64,000 nt of DNA, from assembly GCA_963759095.1 (NCBI GenBank), contig CAVWYF010000040.1, forward strand, positions 62,001 through 126,000, in the 5' to 3' direction. Each line of letters opens with the position of its first letter. Positions within the stretch are counted from its first letter, which is position 1. The position numbers and the translations under genes are program-made. This DNA is from Anderseniella sp963759095. Lineage in GTDB: Bacteria; Pseudomonadota; Alphaproteobacteria; Rhizobiales; Aestuariivirgaceae. Shown in pieces: positions 47,130-56,438 of this stretch. A model generated the notes under the pieces. It worked only from the letters and a program-made list of their open reading frames with translations, was not told the DNA's origin and made no database searches.

Positions 47130-47153
47130 GCAACCCCGAACAAGAGAGATCAC

Positions 47154-47777
47154 ATGGCAGATTATCAACTGTATTGCTTCGGCGAATCCGGCAATGCCTA
47201 CAAGGCAGCCCTGATGCTGGAACTGTGCGGCGCAGACTGGGAACCGCGGTTCGTTGACTTCTTCAACGGCGAGACCCGTTCGGATGACTATCGCGCCCAG
47301 GTCAACGAAATGGGCGAAGTACCGGTGCTGGTGCACGGCGAGCGCAAGCTGACCCAGACAGGCGTCATGCTTGAGTATCTTGCCACGACGCTCGGCAAGT
47401 TCGGCTGGACCAATGATGACGAGCGCCGTGAAATCCTGCGCTGGATGTATTTCGACAATCACAAGTTCACCAGCTACAACGCCACGCTGCGCTTCATGCT
47501 CACGTTTCTCAAATCCGGGGAAACACCGGTGACGGAGTTCCTGCGCGGACGCGCCGAGGCGACCATGCAGATTGTCGACAAGCATCTGGGTGCGCATGAT
47601 TTCATGGCGCTCGACAGGGCGACCATCGCCGACCTGTCACTGGCCGGATACATGTTCTATGACGGCGAACTGGGTGTTGATCTCAACGACTATCCCAACA
47701 TCCTGAAATGGCGCGAGCGCATTTCCTCGCTGCCGGGCTGGAAAGGCCCCTACGACCTGATGCCGCGCCAGGCCTAG
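47154..47777 (+). CDS. Glutathione S-transferase family protein
   Basis: Protein of 207 residues with an N-terminal thioredoxin-like domain (YCFGESGNAYKAALMLELCG, then NEMGEVPVLVHGERKLTQTG with the cis-Pro VP) and a C-terminal helical domain (DRATIADLSLAGYMFYD, the N-capping box). Such enzymes conjugate or reduce with glutathione. The ATG at 47154 follows AAGAGAG. Neighbouring genes on the same strand suggest one transcription unit starting at the helicase. Confidence 0.9.
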   Translation: MADYQLYCFGESGNAYKAALMLELCGADWEPRFVDFFNGETRSDDYRAQVNEMGEVPVLVHGERKLTQTGVMLEYLATTLGKFGWTNDDERREILRWMYFDNHKFTSYNATLRFMLTFLKSGETPVTEFLRGRAEATMQIVDKHLGAHDFMALDRATIADLSLAGYMFYDGELGVDLNDYPNILKWRERISSLPGWKGPYDLMPRQA

Positions 47778-47813
47778 ATCGGGATGATCTTTGAACCCGG
47801 GGAGTGAACGGAC

Positions 47814-49089
47814 TTGCTGACCGACAGATACGACAATCCGGTTTCGACCTCGTCCACCCAAGCCCGGGATCTCTATGTAGCAGCCGTCGACAAGCTGCTC
47901 GAAGGCGCGCCGCGCATAACGGACGCGTTCGAGGCCGTTGTGGCGGAAGATCCTAACTTTGCGCTTGGCCATGCCGGGCTGGCCCGTGCACATCAGGCGA
48001 CCGGCAATGTTGCGAAAGCCCGTGAGATCATCGCCAGGGCCCGCGAACTTGCCACCGGCATCACCGAGCGCGAGGCCGGCCACATAAACGTCTTCGACCT
48101 GCTGGCCAACGGCAGGACCAAGGACGGGTTTGCCGCCGTGGTTGACCACATCACCGCCCATCCGCGCGATGCCATGATCGCGCAGACCAGCACCAGTATC
48201 TTCGGGCTGATCGGGTTTTCCGGCCTGCCGGGGCGCGAGGCGGAGATGCTGGCCTTCACCAGCGCCCTGCAACCGCATTACGCAGATGACTGGTGGTACT
48301 TGAGCCAGTACGCCTTTGCACTTTGTGAAACCGGCCAGGTGGACAAGGCCTCATCGGTCATCGACCGCTCGATGGCGATCAATCCGCGCAATGCTCATGG
48401 CGCCCATGTCCGCTCGCACATTGATTATGAGGCCGGTGAAACGCAGGCCGGTGTATCGTATCTCAACGACTGGCTGAAAGACTATGACCGCTCAGCCGTC
48501 ATGCACGGTCATTTGTCCTGGCACGTGGCGCTGTGGGCGCTGCAACTGGGCGACACGGACCAGATGTGGCAGCGGGTCGACGCCGACGTCAAACCGGGCG
48601 CGGCGCTGGGCATGCCGATCAACATTCTGTCGGATACCGCGTCAATCCTGTATCGGGCCGAACTGGCAGGCGAGACGGTGCCGAAGGAAAAATGGCGCGA
48701 GGTGAGCGCCTATGCCAGCAAGTTCTTCCCCAATCCCGGCCTGAGCTTCATCGACTATCACGCAGCGCTTGCCCATGCCATGGCAGGTGACGGCGATGCG
48801 TTGGCCGAACATCATCTCCAATCCGAAGGGTCCTGCCGGTGATCTGGTCCGCGACGTGGCAGAAGCCTTCGGCGCCATTGCCGATCAGGACTGGCTCAAA
48901 GCCGAACGCCTGCTCACCCGCTGCATGGCCGATGACGCCCGCCTCGGCGGCAGCCGCGCACAACGCGACCTCTTGGAATTCTCGCTGCTGGAATGCCTGC
49001 TCAAGCAGGGCAAAACAGAAGAAGCCCGCCGCCTGATCACCCTGCGCCGCCCAGTGCTCGTGGATACCCATCTGGTGAAGGGGTTGTGA
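47814..49089 (+). CDS. TPR-like protein, one frameshift
   Basis: About 424 residues after correction. It has degenerate tetratricopeptide-type repeats (for example FALGHAGLARAHQATGNVAK and QYAFALCETGQVDKASSV), resembling the family of long TPR-containing proteins often next to GST genes in alphaproteobacteria. The frame breaks near 48808-48811 by one apparent extra C; correction joins GDALAE to IISNPKGPAGDLVRD. A TTG start at 47814 follows GGGGAG; no ATG fits the N-terminal sequence. Function is unknown; TPR domains usually hold protein partners. Confidence 0.75.
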
Positions 49090-49219
49090 GTTCGTGTGGT
49101 GTTGCAAGAATACCCGGGCCGGAAAGCGTCATTCAGAGGGCAATGAAGTCTTGGATTTACATCACTACCGACAACAGCTTGAAGCTCCAGTTCTGGAGGT
49201 CCATTGACGGTTGAATCCA

Positions 49220-50215
49220 CTACTTGTCCAAAAAGACCTCGGATCTGTGATAAGCTAAATACTCTTGCTGTTGGGGCTGAAAATTGCCCACGCTCCATAC
49301 CGCTGGAGCTTCCTTAAAACCAAATCGCTCCAAAGAAAGTTGTTCAAAGCCGAGACGCCGCAAATCGTCTCTATTCACTCGTGGCGATACGGTCACCTCA
49401 CCCTTGTCGCGAAACGTAATATAGCCACGGTCAAACAATCGATCGGCATCTGGTGTCAATAGTAAGCCATTCATTCCGTCTAGGCGTTCTTTCGCAGTTT
49501 TACAGGCTCGCCAAGGTTTAATATGACTTGCAATCAACAGCGAGGGGTTCGTGATACCGGTCAACCGACAGCTGTTTTCGATGCTCTCAAGATTCTTGCG
49601 AAAAAATCCTTGCGCTCTCCGTGCAGCAACAATCGACTTTTTTGTGGTCTCGTCCAAACTGAGGTCTGACAACACAGACCGCTCCACTTTTTCCTCAAGC
49701 ATATCTACAACTATGTCGTACCTGAGACCATTTGCACCACCGCTAGCCAACGCAGTCACATCGAACATTGAACTGGCTGTAATCAAAGAGAACACCTGTT
49801 CAGAAATGGCAGCAAGATACGCTTTCTGGTTGCCTCCACCTGTATTCGAATTCACTGGAGAATACTTCTTCGGTAAATGCGGACGAAGTTGATCTAACAG
49901 AACTTTCGGTCGCACTGGAATCGACAAAGGCGTCCAAAATACGGGTAAAAGCCAGCCTTCACTGTTCCAATATTCACCAGCGGTTCCAAATTCTTCAGGC
50001 TTCGGAGCCGTGAAGGCGAACTCCACAACCCGTCCTACATGTCGGATTCGTTGATTTGCATATGAAAGGACAATGTCTCCAGGTGATGCCCGGCGCATGT
50101 TGTTATAAAATTCGCTGCGTGCGCCGTTGGCTTCGACTTTGGGTGACCACAGGTATTGGCCTTCAATTTCCTGACGAACTGTTTGCTTGTGATTTACCCA
50201 CCAGTACTGTGTCAT
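49220..50215 (-). CDS. EVE-like domain plus HNH endonuclease
   Basis: Protein of 331 residues. The N-terminal 100 residues (MTQYWWVNHKQTV, then LWSPK, NNMRRASPGDIVLSYAN, GRVVEFAF) match the EVE/PUA-type domain that reads modified bases. The C-terminal part has an HNH_2 nuclease: CRLTGITNPSLLIASHIKPW, NGLLLTPDADRLFDRGYITF, with catalytic His in SHI and the N-LLL-D-LFD frame. EVE-HNH proteins are predicted modification-dependent restriction enzymes. The gene is AT-richer than both neighbours, is alone on its strand between unrelated genes and has no methyltransferase partner, fitting a mobile defence gene. The ribosome site is weak. Confidence 0.78.
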   Translation of the reverse strand: MTQYWWVNHKQTVRQEIEGQYLWSPKVEANGARSEFYNNMRRASPGDIVLSYANQRIRHVGRVVEFAFTAPKPEEFGTAGEYWNSEGWLLPVFWTPLSIPVRPKVLLDQLRPHLPKKYSPVNSNTGGGNQKAYLAAISEQVFSLITASSMFDVTALASGGANGLRYDIVVDMLEEKVERSVLSDLSLDETTKKSIVAARRAQGFFRKNLESIENSCRLTGITNPSLLIASHIKPWRACKTAKERLDGMNGLLLTPDADRLFDRGYITFRDKGEVTVSPRVNRDDLRRLGFEQLSLERFGFKEAPAVWSVGNFQPQQQEYLAYHRSEVFLDK

Positions 50216-50298
50216 GAAACGCGCCGATTTCTGGATTTAACTCGCCACCATGCTATCACATGGTCGTCGATTTCAAACCAGAGTTCCAGCAGCCATCC

Positions 50299-51528
50299 TC
50301 AAGTCCCCGCCTTGTGCACTGATGCATTTTGCCCGACATGATGGCCTTCCGGCAGGTCGCTGCCGGTGGGAAAGTCTTTTGCTCCCAAAACCCTGAACTT
50401 GCTGTCATGGATCAGGCAACTCTGCCGGGCCGTCGGCCACACCTGCGAGCGCAGGAACCATTGATCGAGATGCCAGTTGGCCAGGGCTGATGGCTTGAAG
50501 TCCTTCAACAGTGTCTGCAATGGCGGCAGCACGCCGCCGGTGCCGCCCCACATGCCGGCCAGCATGACTTCGGTGTGGGTCCACCAGTCGCGCATGACGT
50601 GGAAGGCCTTGCCGGAGTTGAGCCACTCACTGACCGCTGCCTGTTCGCGGCTGTTGATGATGCTGTCGGCATCACGCACCAGAAAGTGCCTGGTGCGGCC
50701 GTCATTGGCGGGCAGGAAGCGCCAGAACAGGCCGTCGAACGGGTTGACACGGTTCATCATCACGACTTCGGCGCCGAGGGTTTTCAACTGCCCGCGCACG
50801 GTTTCGGGAACCGTGTCATCGCAGTAGAACCGGCACCGCCAGTCCGGATAGATGTCCGGTGCCAGATGGGCGTTTTCCAGTGCGCCGTTCAGGTATTTTT
50901 CGCCATCACCCCACAGGGAAAACGCGATGATGTTCAGGGACGGATCGTCCGGAGAAAATTGCGCAGGCTGATCAGGTACCGGATGGGCCGTGCCGGTTCT
51001 TGTGACGGCCTCATCTTTCAGCTTCAGCGCGGTTTCGCCGTGATGACGGGCATCGTCAAACCGCTTCATCCGGTACGATACAGACGCCAGCGTATCATGG
51101 GTGTTTGGCACGTCGGGCGCAATTTTCAGCGCCCGCGACAGAAGCTCATGGGCTTCTTCAAGCCGGCGCAGCCTGGACAGCACGACACCATAATTGGCCA
51201 GGGCTTCCGCATCATCGGGACGGAATTTTATGGCGTTTCCGAAAACGTTTGCCGCCGACGGCAGGTCGCCGTGGGCAAACAGAAAAGCGGCCAGCCTGAC
51301 CTGGTCTTCGGCGCTTTCAGGCTTTGTGGCGCCAATCTCGTTGACCACCGCCATTTGCGCCTGGATGGCCTCGACAAAACGCCCTGCACTGTAGTGCGCC
51401 AGCGCCGCATCGCGTTTGGCTTTCAGGCCTTGCTCACCGTCAGACAGTATTACCGCTCCCAGAAGATCTGCACCGCATACAAATGATGGTTCACCTGCGC
51501 CGCACCGGTTGAGACATAAGCGTACCAC
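50299..51528 (-). CDS. TPR plus glycosyltransferase-like protein, start uncertain
   Basis: Up to 409 residues. The N-terminal third is TPR-like (AAFLFAHGDLPSAANVFGNA, RPDDAEALANYGVVLSRL, NTHDTLASVSYRMKRF). The C-terminal part (NIIAFSLWGDGEKYLNG, DWRCRFYCDD, FWRFLPANDGRTRHFLVRDA, DADSIINSREQ, then LPPLQTLLKDFK) resembles glycosyltransferase-like domains: an F-x-R-DADS motif near a nucleotide-sugar site. The GTG at 51528 overlaps the CAP gene by 79 bases and its first 25 residues look non-native, so the true start may be downstream (around 51430) or hidden by a frameshift. It ends a four-gene run. Confidence 0.65.
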   Translation of the reverse strand: MVRLCLNRCGAGEPSFVCGADLLGAVILSDGEQGLKAKRDAALAHYSAGRFVEAIQAQMAVVNEIGATKPESAEDQVRLAAFLFAHGDLPSAANVFGNAIKFRPDDAEALANYGVVLSRLRRLEEAHELLSRALKIAPDVPNTHDTLASVSYRMKRFDDARHHGETALKLKDEAVTRTGTAHPVPDQPAQFSPDDPSLNIIAFSLWGDGEKYLNGALENAHLAPDIYPDWRCRFYCDDTVPETVRGQLKTLGAEVVMMNRVNPFDGLFWRFLPANDGRTRHFLVRDADSIINSREQAAVSEWLNSGKAFHVMRDWWTHTEVMLAGMWGGTGGVLPPLQTLLKDFKPSALANWHLDQWFLRSQVWPTARQSCLIHDSKFRVLGAKDFPTGSDLPEGHHVGQNASVHKAGT

Positions 51529-51995
51529 CGGTTCATCAGGTTGCGTTTGTGGCCGGCAGAGTCAAGCCACTGCAAGAACAGCCGCCGGGCCTTTTCCTTG
51601 TCGACCTTGCCGCGTTTGCGGTCGCGGGCGGCGTTCTCGCCGAAGTCACCGCGCTGATCGGGGTCCGCATAGGCTTCAAACCGCTTGCGGAAACTGTGAC
51701 CGCTGGCCGACTTGTGGCCGACGAAATTGCCCTTCACCATTTCAAGTGCCTGGGCACGTGCCATGCTGCGCAGCAGGTCTGAACCTTCTACCGGCTTGCG
51801 CTTGGCGCGATAGCGGGCCTCTGCGGCCAGCAGGTCAAGATAGGCCTCAAGGTCAGGGCGGATCTTGGCACCGCGCGGCGGCGACGCCAGCATGGCATCC
51901 GCGTACCCGCGGTATCCGTTGGCAGCGTGTGCCGGCAGCACAAGCGCGCAAGCTGTCAATCCGCCGATCAATTCGCGTCTGTTGATGAGTAACAT
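51450..51995 (-). CDS. CAP/SCP-domain secreted protein
   Basis: Protein of 181 residues with an N-terminal signal (MLLINRRELIGGLTACALVL, ending near AHAANG; the RRELIGG run looks partly Tat-like). The CAP (SCP/PR1) domain shows AQALEMVKGNFVGHKSASGH, DFGENAARDRKRG and RRLFLQWLDSAGHKRNLMN, with the usual His and Glu cavity residues present. Roles in bacteria are unclear; some bind lipids or are secreted. The ATG at 51995 lies 3 bases after the hydrolase stop, so it is co-transcribed with it. Confidence 0.82.
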   Translation of the reverse strand: MLLINRRELIGGLTACALVLPAHAANGYRGYADAMLASPPRGAKIRPDLEAYLDLLAAEARYRAKRKPVEGSDLLRSMARAQALEMVKGNFVGHKSASGHSFRKRFEAYADPDQRGDFGENAARDRKRGKVDKEKARRLFLQWLDSAGHKRNLMNRWYAYVSTGAAQVNHHLYAVQIFWER

Positions 51996-51997
51996 GG

Positions 51998-52774
51998 TCA
52001 AAGCTCCGTAACGAAACTGCAAATGGCGTCCAGTACGGCGGCTGTTTGGTCCTTTTGTGGCGCGTGTCCGCAGCCATCGAGAATGAGTTTCGTGACCGGG
52101 CCGCCGCAGGACCGTTCAATCGCGTCAAGCTGGGCCAGTGTTCCATAGTCATCGTCACGGCCCTGTACAGCCAAAACCGGGATGGTGATTAACGGCAGGA
52201 AGCCGGTAATATCCCAGGTACGGAAGTCGGGATGCAGCCAGCTTTCGTTCCATCCCAGGAACGCGATGTCGACATTGTCACCATGATGACGCCTGAGCCG
52301 GTCGCGAAGATCGGTTGTCGTCCATGCATCGCGAGCCGCCATGATGCCTGCAATCGAGATATCCTCGACGAACACGTGCGGTGCCATCAGAACCATGCCT
52401 GTGAGGCCCGGCAGTGGATTGCTGCCGGCATAGATGGCGGCGATTGATGCACCATCGGAATGCCCGACCAGTACATGATCGCGGCCTTGCAGTTGTGAAA
52501 TGATGTGCGGCAACACATCGCCTGCTTCATCGTGCATATAGGTCAACGGACGCGGCAGGGACACTGGTGATGATGTGCCATATCCGGCCCGCGAATAGAC
52601 CAGAACCGCGCAGCCCGTTGCAGTTGCCAGCAGATCGGGAAAATCCCGCCACTGGCTGACGCTGCCAAGCCCTTCATGCAGCAGTATCAGAACCGGCCGG
52701 TCGGCAGACCCGTCTACAAACCGGGCTTCGAGCCGGTTGCCAGCAACCTCAAGATAGCCGTCCGGCGCGATCAT
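51998..52774 (-). CDS. Alpha/beta hydrolase
   Basis: Protein of 258 residues. The oxyanion region is LILLHEGLGSVSQWRDFPDL, the nucleophile elbow is LVGHSDGASIAA (Ser), and the late acid and His are in GRDDDYGTL and DGCGHAPQKDQTAA. Fold and size match esterases and C-C bond hydrolases such as 3-oxoadipate enol-lactonase-like enzymes. Its ATG overlaps the CoA ligase stop (ATGA). The pairing with a benzoate-CoA-ligase-like enzyme suggests a role in aromatic or cyclic acid breakdown, though this is inference. Confidence 0.85.
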   Translation of the reverse strand: MIAPDGYLEVAGNRLEARFVDGSADRPVLILLHEGLGSVSQWRDFPDLLATATGCAVLVYSRAGYGTSSPVSLPRPLTYMHDEAGDVLPHIISQLQGRDHVLVGHSDGASIAAIYAGSNPLPGLTGMVLMAPHVFVEDISIAGIMAARDAWTTTDLRDRLRRHHGDNVDIAFLGWNESWLHPDFRTWDITGFLPLITIPVLAVQGRDDDYGTLAQLDAIERSCGGPVTKLILDGCGHAPQKDQTAAVLDAICSFVTEL

Positions 52775-54307
52775 GCACGCAACTTGAAGCGCTGGATCTT
52801 GCCGGTCGCGGTCTTCGGCAGGTCCGGCAGGAATTCGATCCAGCGGGGATACTTCCACGCACCGGCTTGCGTCTTGACATGATCCTTGAGCTCGTCGAAC
52901 AGGCCATCGCCCGAATAGCCGTCGTTCAGCACCACAAAGGCCTTGGGCTTGACCAGGCCTTCGTCGTCTTCGTGGGCAACAACAGCCGCCTCAAGCACCG
53001 CTGCATGGCTGACCAGGGCCGATTCCACTTCAAACGGCGACACCCAGATGCCGGACACCTTGAACATGTCGTCGGTGCGCCCGCAATACTGGAAGAAGCC
53101 TTCTTCATCGCGAATGTACTTGTCACCGGTGCGGGCCCAAAGCCCCTCGAATGTTGCCCGCGTCTTGTCACGCTTGTTCCAGTAGCCGTTGCAGCATGAT
53201 GCGCCACACACCAGCAGTTCGCCTATTTCGCCGGCAGGCAGCTCCTCGCCTGCTTCCCCGACCAGGCGCAATTCATAACCCGGTACGGCCTTGCCGGTGG
53301 TGCCGCGCTTTTGCCCCCCGGGTCCGTTGGACAGGAAAATATGCAGCATCTCCGTCGACCCGATACCATCCCATATCTCGACCCCGAACCGCTTGTGCCA
53401 CCCGGCTGATACTTCGGCAGGCAGGGCTTCACCGGCAGATATGCACTTTGCCAGCCTGGCAGAACCGGTTTCAGGTGTGCAGGCCTTGTCAGCCAGCATG
53501 GCTGCATAAAGCGTTGGCACGCCGAAAAAGATGGTTGCATTGTGGGCATGCAGTTTTTCCTGCACGGCCTGCGGTGTCGGGCGTCCCGACAACAGGACCG
53601 TCGTCGCCCCGACCGACAATGGAAAGGTCAGGGAATTTCCAAGGCCATAGGCGAAGAAGAATTTTGCAGCCGAAAAACACACATCGGTCTCGGAAATGCC
53701 AAGCGTACCGGCACCATAGGTTTTGGCCGTATCCATCAGGCTGGAGTGAACGTGCATCACGCCCTTGGGTTGCCCTGTCGAGCCGGACGAGTACAACCAG
53801 AAAGCCACTTCATCAGACGACGTTTGTGCCGCCTCATGCACATCGCCCGCAGATGCCATCAGCGTCTCGAACGATTCATGTTCACCCGCATCACCGCCAA
53901 CCACAATCACATGCTTCAGAAACGGCACGTCACCAAGCACCGGCTCAACCGTCTGCAGCAGCGCATGGGATACAAACAGCACCTGGGAGCGGCTGTCCGA
54001 CAGCATGTATTTGTACTGGTCGGTGGTCAGCAGTGTGTTGAGCGCCACCGGCACGACGCCAGTGCGTATGGCGCCGACGAATACAGCCGGCCAGTCGACC
54101 GTGTCGAGCATCAACACAGCAATCCTGGCTTCGCGCGCGATACCCAGCCCATCAAGCACATTGGCCACCCGCCGGGTCGCGATCGCCAGTTCGCCGAAGG
54201 TGATCTCGACGCGTGTCGTCAATAAAGGCCGGCTTGGCTTCGCGGCCTTCATCCAGATGCCTGTCCACCAGGTCCAGCGCGGCATTATATGGAAATGGAT
54301 CACTCAT
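52771..54307 (-). CDS. Benzoate-CoA-ligase-family enzyme, one frameshift
   Basis: ATP-dependent acyl/aryl-CoA ligase (ANL superfamily) of about 511 residues after correction. Core motifs: the P-loop YSSGSTGQPKGVMHVH, GIGSTEMLHIFLSN, YIRDEEGFFQYCGRTDDMFK, and the C-terminal Lys in LPKTATGKIQRFKL. The pattern fits benzoate- and 4-hydroxybenzoate-type CoA ligases. The frame breaks near 54206-54210 by one apparent extra base (TR to EITFGELAI). The start is the ATG at 54307 after GGGAG. It begins a four-gene minus-strand run with an alpha/beta hydrolase, CAP protein and TPR protein. Confidence 0.84.
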
Positions 54308-54447
54308 GAGCGGTCTCCCTAGTATCTTCGCCACGTCTCTTGGTGGACGTGCTGAAATGACAGGAAATTCAGAGGTCGGACCCTAACCCTGCATCATGTT
54401 GCAGGACAAGTGCGGAATAGTGCATGGGAACGGATGGGGACGGGCTG

Positions 54448-54819
54448 TCAGTTGGGCAGATGCGCGGCCTGGTGATGTACAAGGCGCCAATTGTCCGCTT
54501 CAACGACAAAGGTATTGGTGGCGATCAGCGACACCTGGCCGAGTTGCTCGGTGCAGAACACAAGTGCCGTGTTACCGTTGCGGATGATGCTGGTATCGCT
54601 GACCTTGATATCAGGCGTATCGCCCAGAACAAGAATGGAATACCAGCTGTCCAGCACCTCTTCGCGCCCGGTTATGCCCGGCCAGCCCGGATGATAGCAG
54701 GACACCGACGACTGCCGTGACCACAATGCTTCCATTGCAAGATAGTCACGCTGCCGGAATGCCGCATAAAATGCGTCATTGGCTTCGAGAATAACTTCAT
54801 CCTGCATAAGATCACTCAT
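54448..54819 (-). CDS. SnoaL/NTF2-like protein
   Basis: Protein of 123 residues with an NTF2-like cone fold: EANDAFYAAFRQRDYLAMEA at the N terminus, CYHPGWPGITGREEVLDSW and a C-terminal NTFVVEADNWRLVHHQ. The CxHPGW run is a typical SnoaL-family feature seen in many unassigned bacterial proteins. The start at 54819 carries MSDLMQDEV. It is alone, 140 bases upstream of the CoA-ligase gene on the same strand. Substrate is unknown. Confidence 0.8.
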   Translation of the reverse strand: MSDLMQDEVILEANDAFYAAFRQRDYLAMEALWSRQSSVSCYHPGWPGITGREEVLDSWYSILVLGDTPDIKVSDTSIIRNGNTALVFCTEQLGQVSLIATNTFVVEADNWRLVHHQAAHLPN

Positions 54820-54967
54820 AACGGAAGTGAGTTTGCCTCAAGCTTGTGTCCTTGCCAAGACACAGCTTGGGTAAACGCACATGCGCAACCGCCTTGAAGG
54901 TGTGCGGGAAAGGTTCTAGAAGGCAGGCCTTGTATCATTGAACAGCCCAAAGCCGCTGAAACCGCCC

Positions 54968-56429
54968 ATGTCAAAAAACAAAAAACCAAACCGGCCAAGA
55001 GCCCGGCAGCCCCGTGGCTTCGTAGACCGCTCCGCCAGCGACATACACGCCGTCGACGAGATGGTCGCAAAGATCAGACAAGTGTTTGAGCTGTACGGCT
55101 TTGATCCGGTCGAAACACCGCTGTTCGAATATACCGACGCGCTGGGCAAGTTCCTGCCGGACAGCGACCGGCCGAACGAAGGCGTGTTTTCGCTGACAGG
55201 ACGATGACGAGCAGTGGATGAGCCTGCGCTATGATCTGACCGCACCGCTGGCCAGGCACGTTGCTCAAAACATCAATGATATCCAGTTGCCCTACCGGAC
55301 CTATCGGGCAGGCTATGTGTTCCGCAATGAAAAACCGGGGCCCGGCAGGTTTCGCCAGTTCATGCAGTTTGATGCCGACACTGTCGGTGCGCCGTCGGTC
55401 ACGGCCGACGCTGAAATGTGCATGATGATGGCCGATACGATGGAGGCACTTGGCATTGCGCGCGGTGACTATGTGATCCGCGTCAACAACCGCAAGGTGC
55501 TCGATGGTGTCATGGAGACAATCGGCATTGGCGGTGATGAGGATGCCGGCACAAGACTGTCGGTACTGCGCGCCATCGACAAGCTGGACAAGTTCGGCCC
55601 TGACGGCGTGAAGCTGTTGCTGGGTGACGGGCGCTGGGAGGGCGGAAAGGAAAATTCGGGTGACTTCACCAAAGGTGCCGGGCTGGATGAGGCCCAGACC
55701 AACACGGTAATGAGTTACATCTCAGGCGTTGCCATCGACGGAAATGACGGTGTTGCCGAGCTTGACCTGATTGAAACCCTGGTGCGCTCTGCCGGATATG
55801 ATGAGGCCCGCATCAAGATTGATCCGTCTGTGGTGCGGGGCCTGGAATACTATACCGGGCCGGTTTACGAGTGCGAACTCACCTTCGACGTAACCAACGA
55901 AAAGGGCGAGACGGTTCAGTTTGGCTCCGTTGCAGGCGGCGGGCGTTATGACGGGCTGGTGCAGCGCTTCACCGGACAGGCGGTACCGGCGACCGGATTC
56001 TCCATCGGTGTTTCCCGCCTCATGACCGCACTGAAAAACCTAGGCAAGCTGGAAACCACCGCGCTTCCCGCTCCGGTTGTCGTCTGTGTGATGGACCGCG
56101 ATACAGACAGCCTTGGGCGGTATCAGAAAATGGTCCAGGCACTTCGGGATGCGAAAATTCGCGCCGAGCTCTATCAGGGCAATCCCAAACAGTTCGGCAA
56201 GCAGTTGCAGTACGCCGACCGGCGCGGTGCCGCGGTAGCGGTGATCCAGGGCGGCGATGAACGTGCTGCCGGGCAGGTACAGTTAAAGGATCTGATTGCA
56301 GGGGCAGAAGCGGCCAAGGCCATTGAAAGCCGCGAAGAATGGGTCGAACAAAAACCGGCACAGGTTTCGGTGGCCGAAGCCGACCTGGTCGCAGAAGTTC
56401 GCACTATCCTTGCGCGCTATGAGAATTGA
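54968..56429 (+). CDS. hisS: Histidyl-tRNA synthetase, one frameshift
   Basis: Class II synthetase that charges tRNA-His, about 486 residues after correction. The motif 2 region is FRNEKPGPGRFRQFMQFDAD, the His-specific loop is LEYYTGPVYECEL, and motif 3 is FSIGVSRL. The frame breaks at 55201, where an apparent extra A interrupts LTG-DDEQWMSLRYDLTAPL. Because the cell needs this enzyme and both parts are intact family sequence, the break is almost certainly an error in the assembly. It starts at the ATG at 54968 and is followed by hisZ and hisG. Confidence 0.93.
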
Positions 56430-56438
56430 GCTGAGCAG

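Noticed and set aside
46155..47597. 480-codon minus-strand open frame opposite the DinG-like, TerB-like and GST genes
   Set aside because: It spans three well-supported genes in the other direction and shows no family features.
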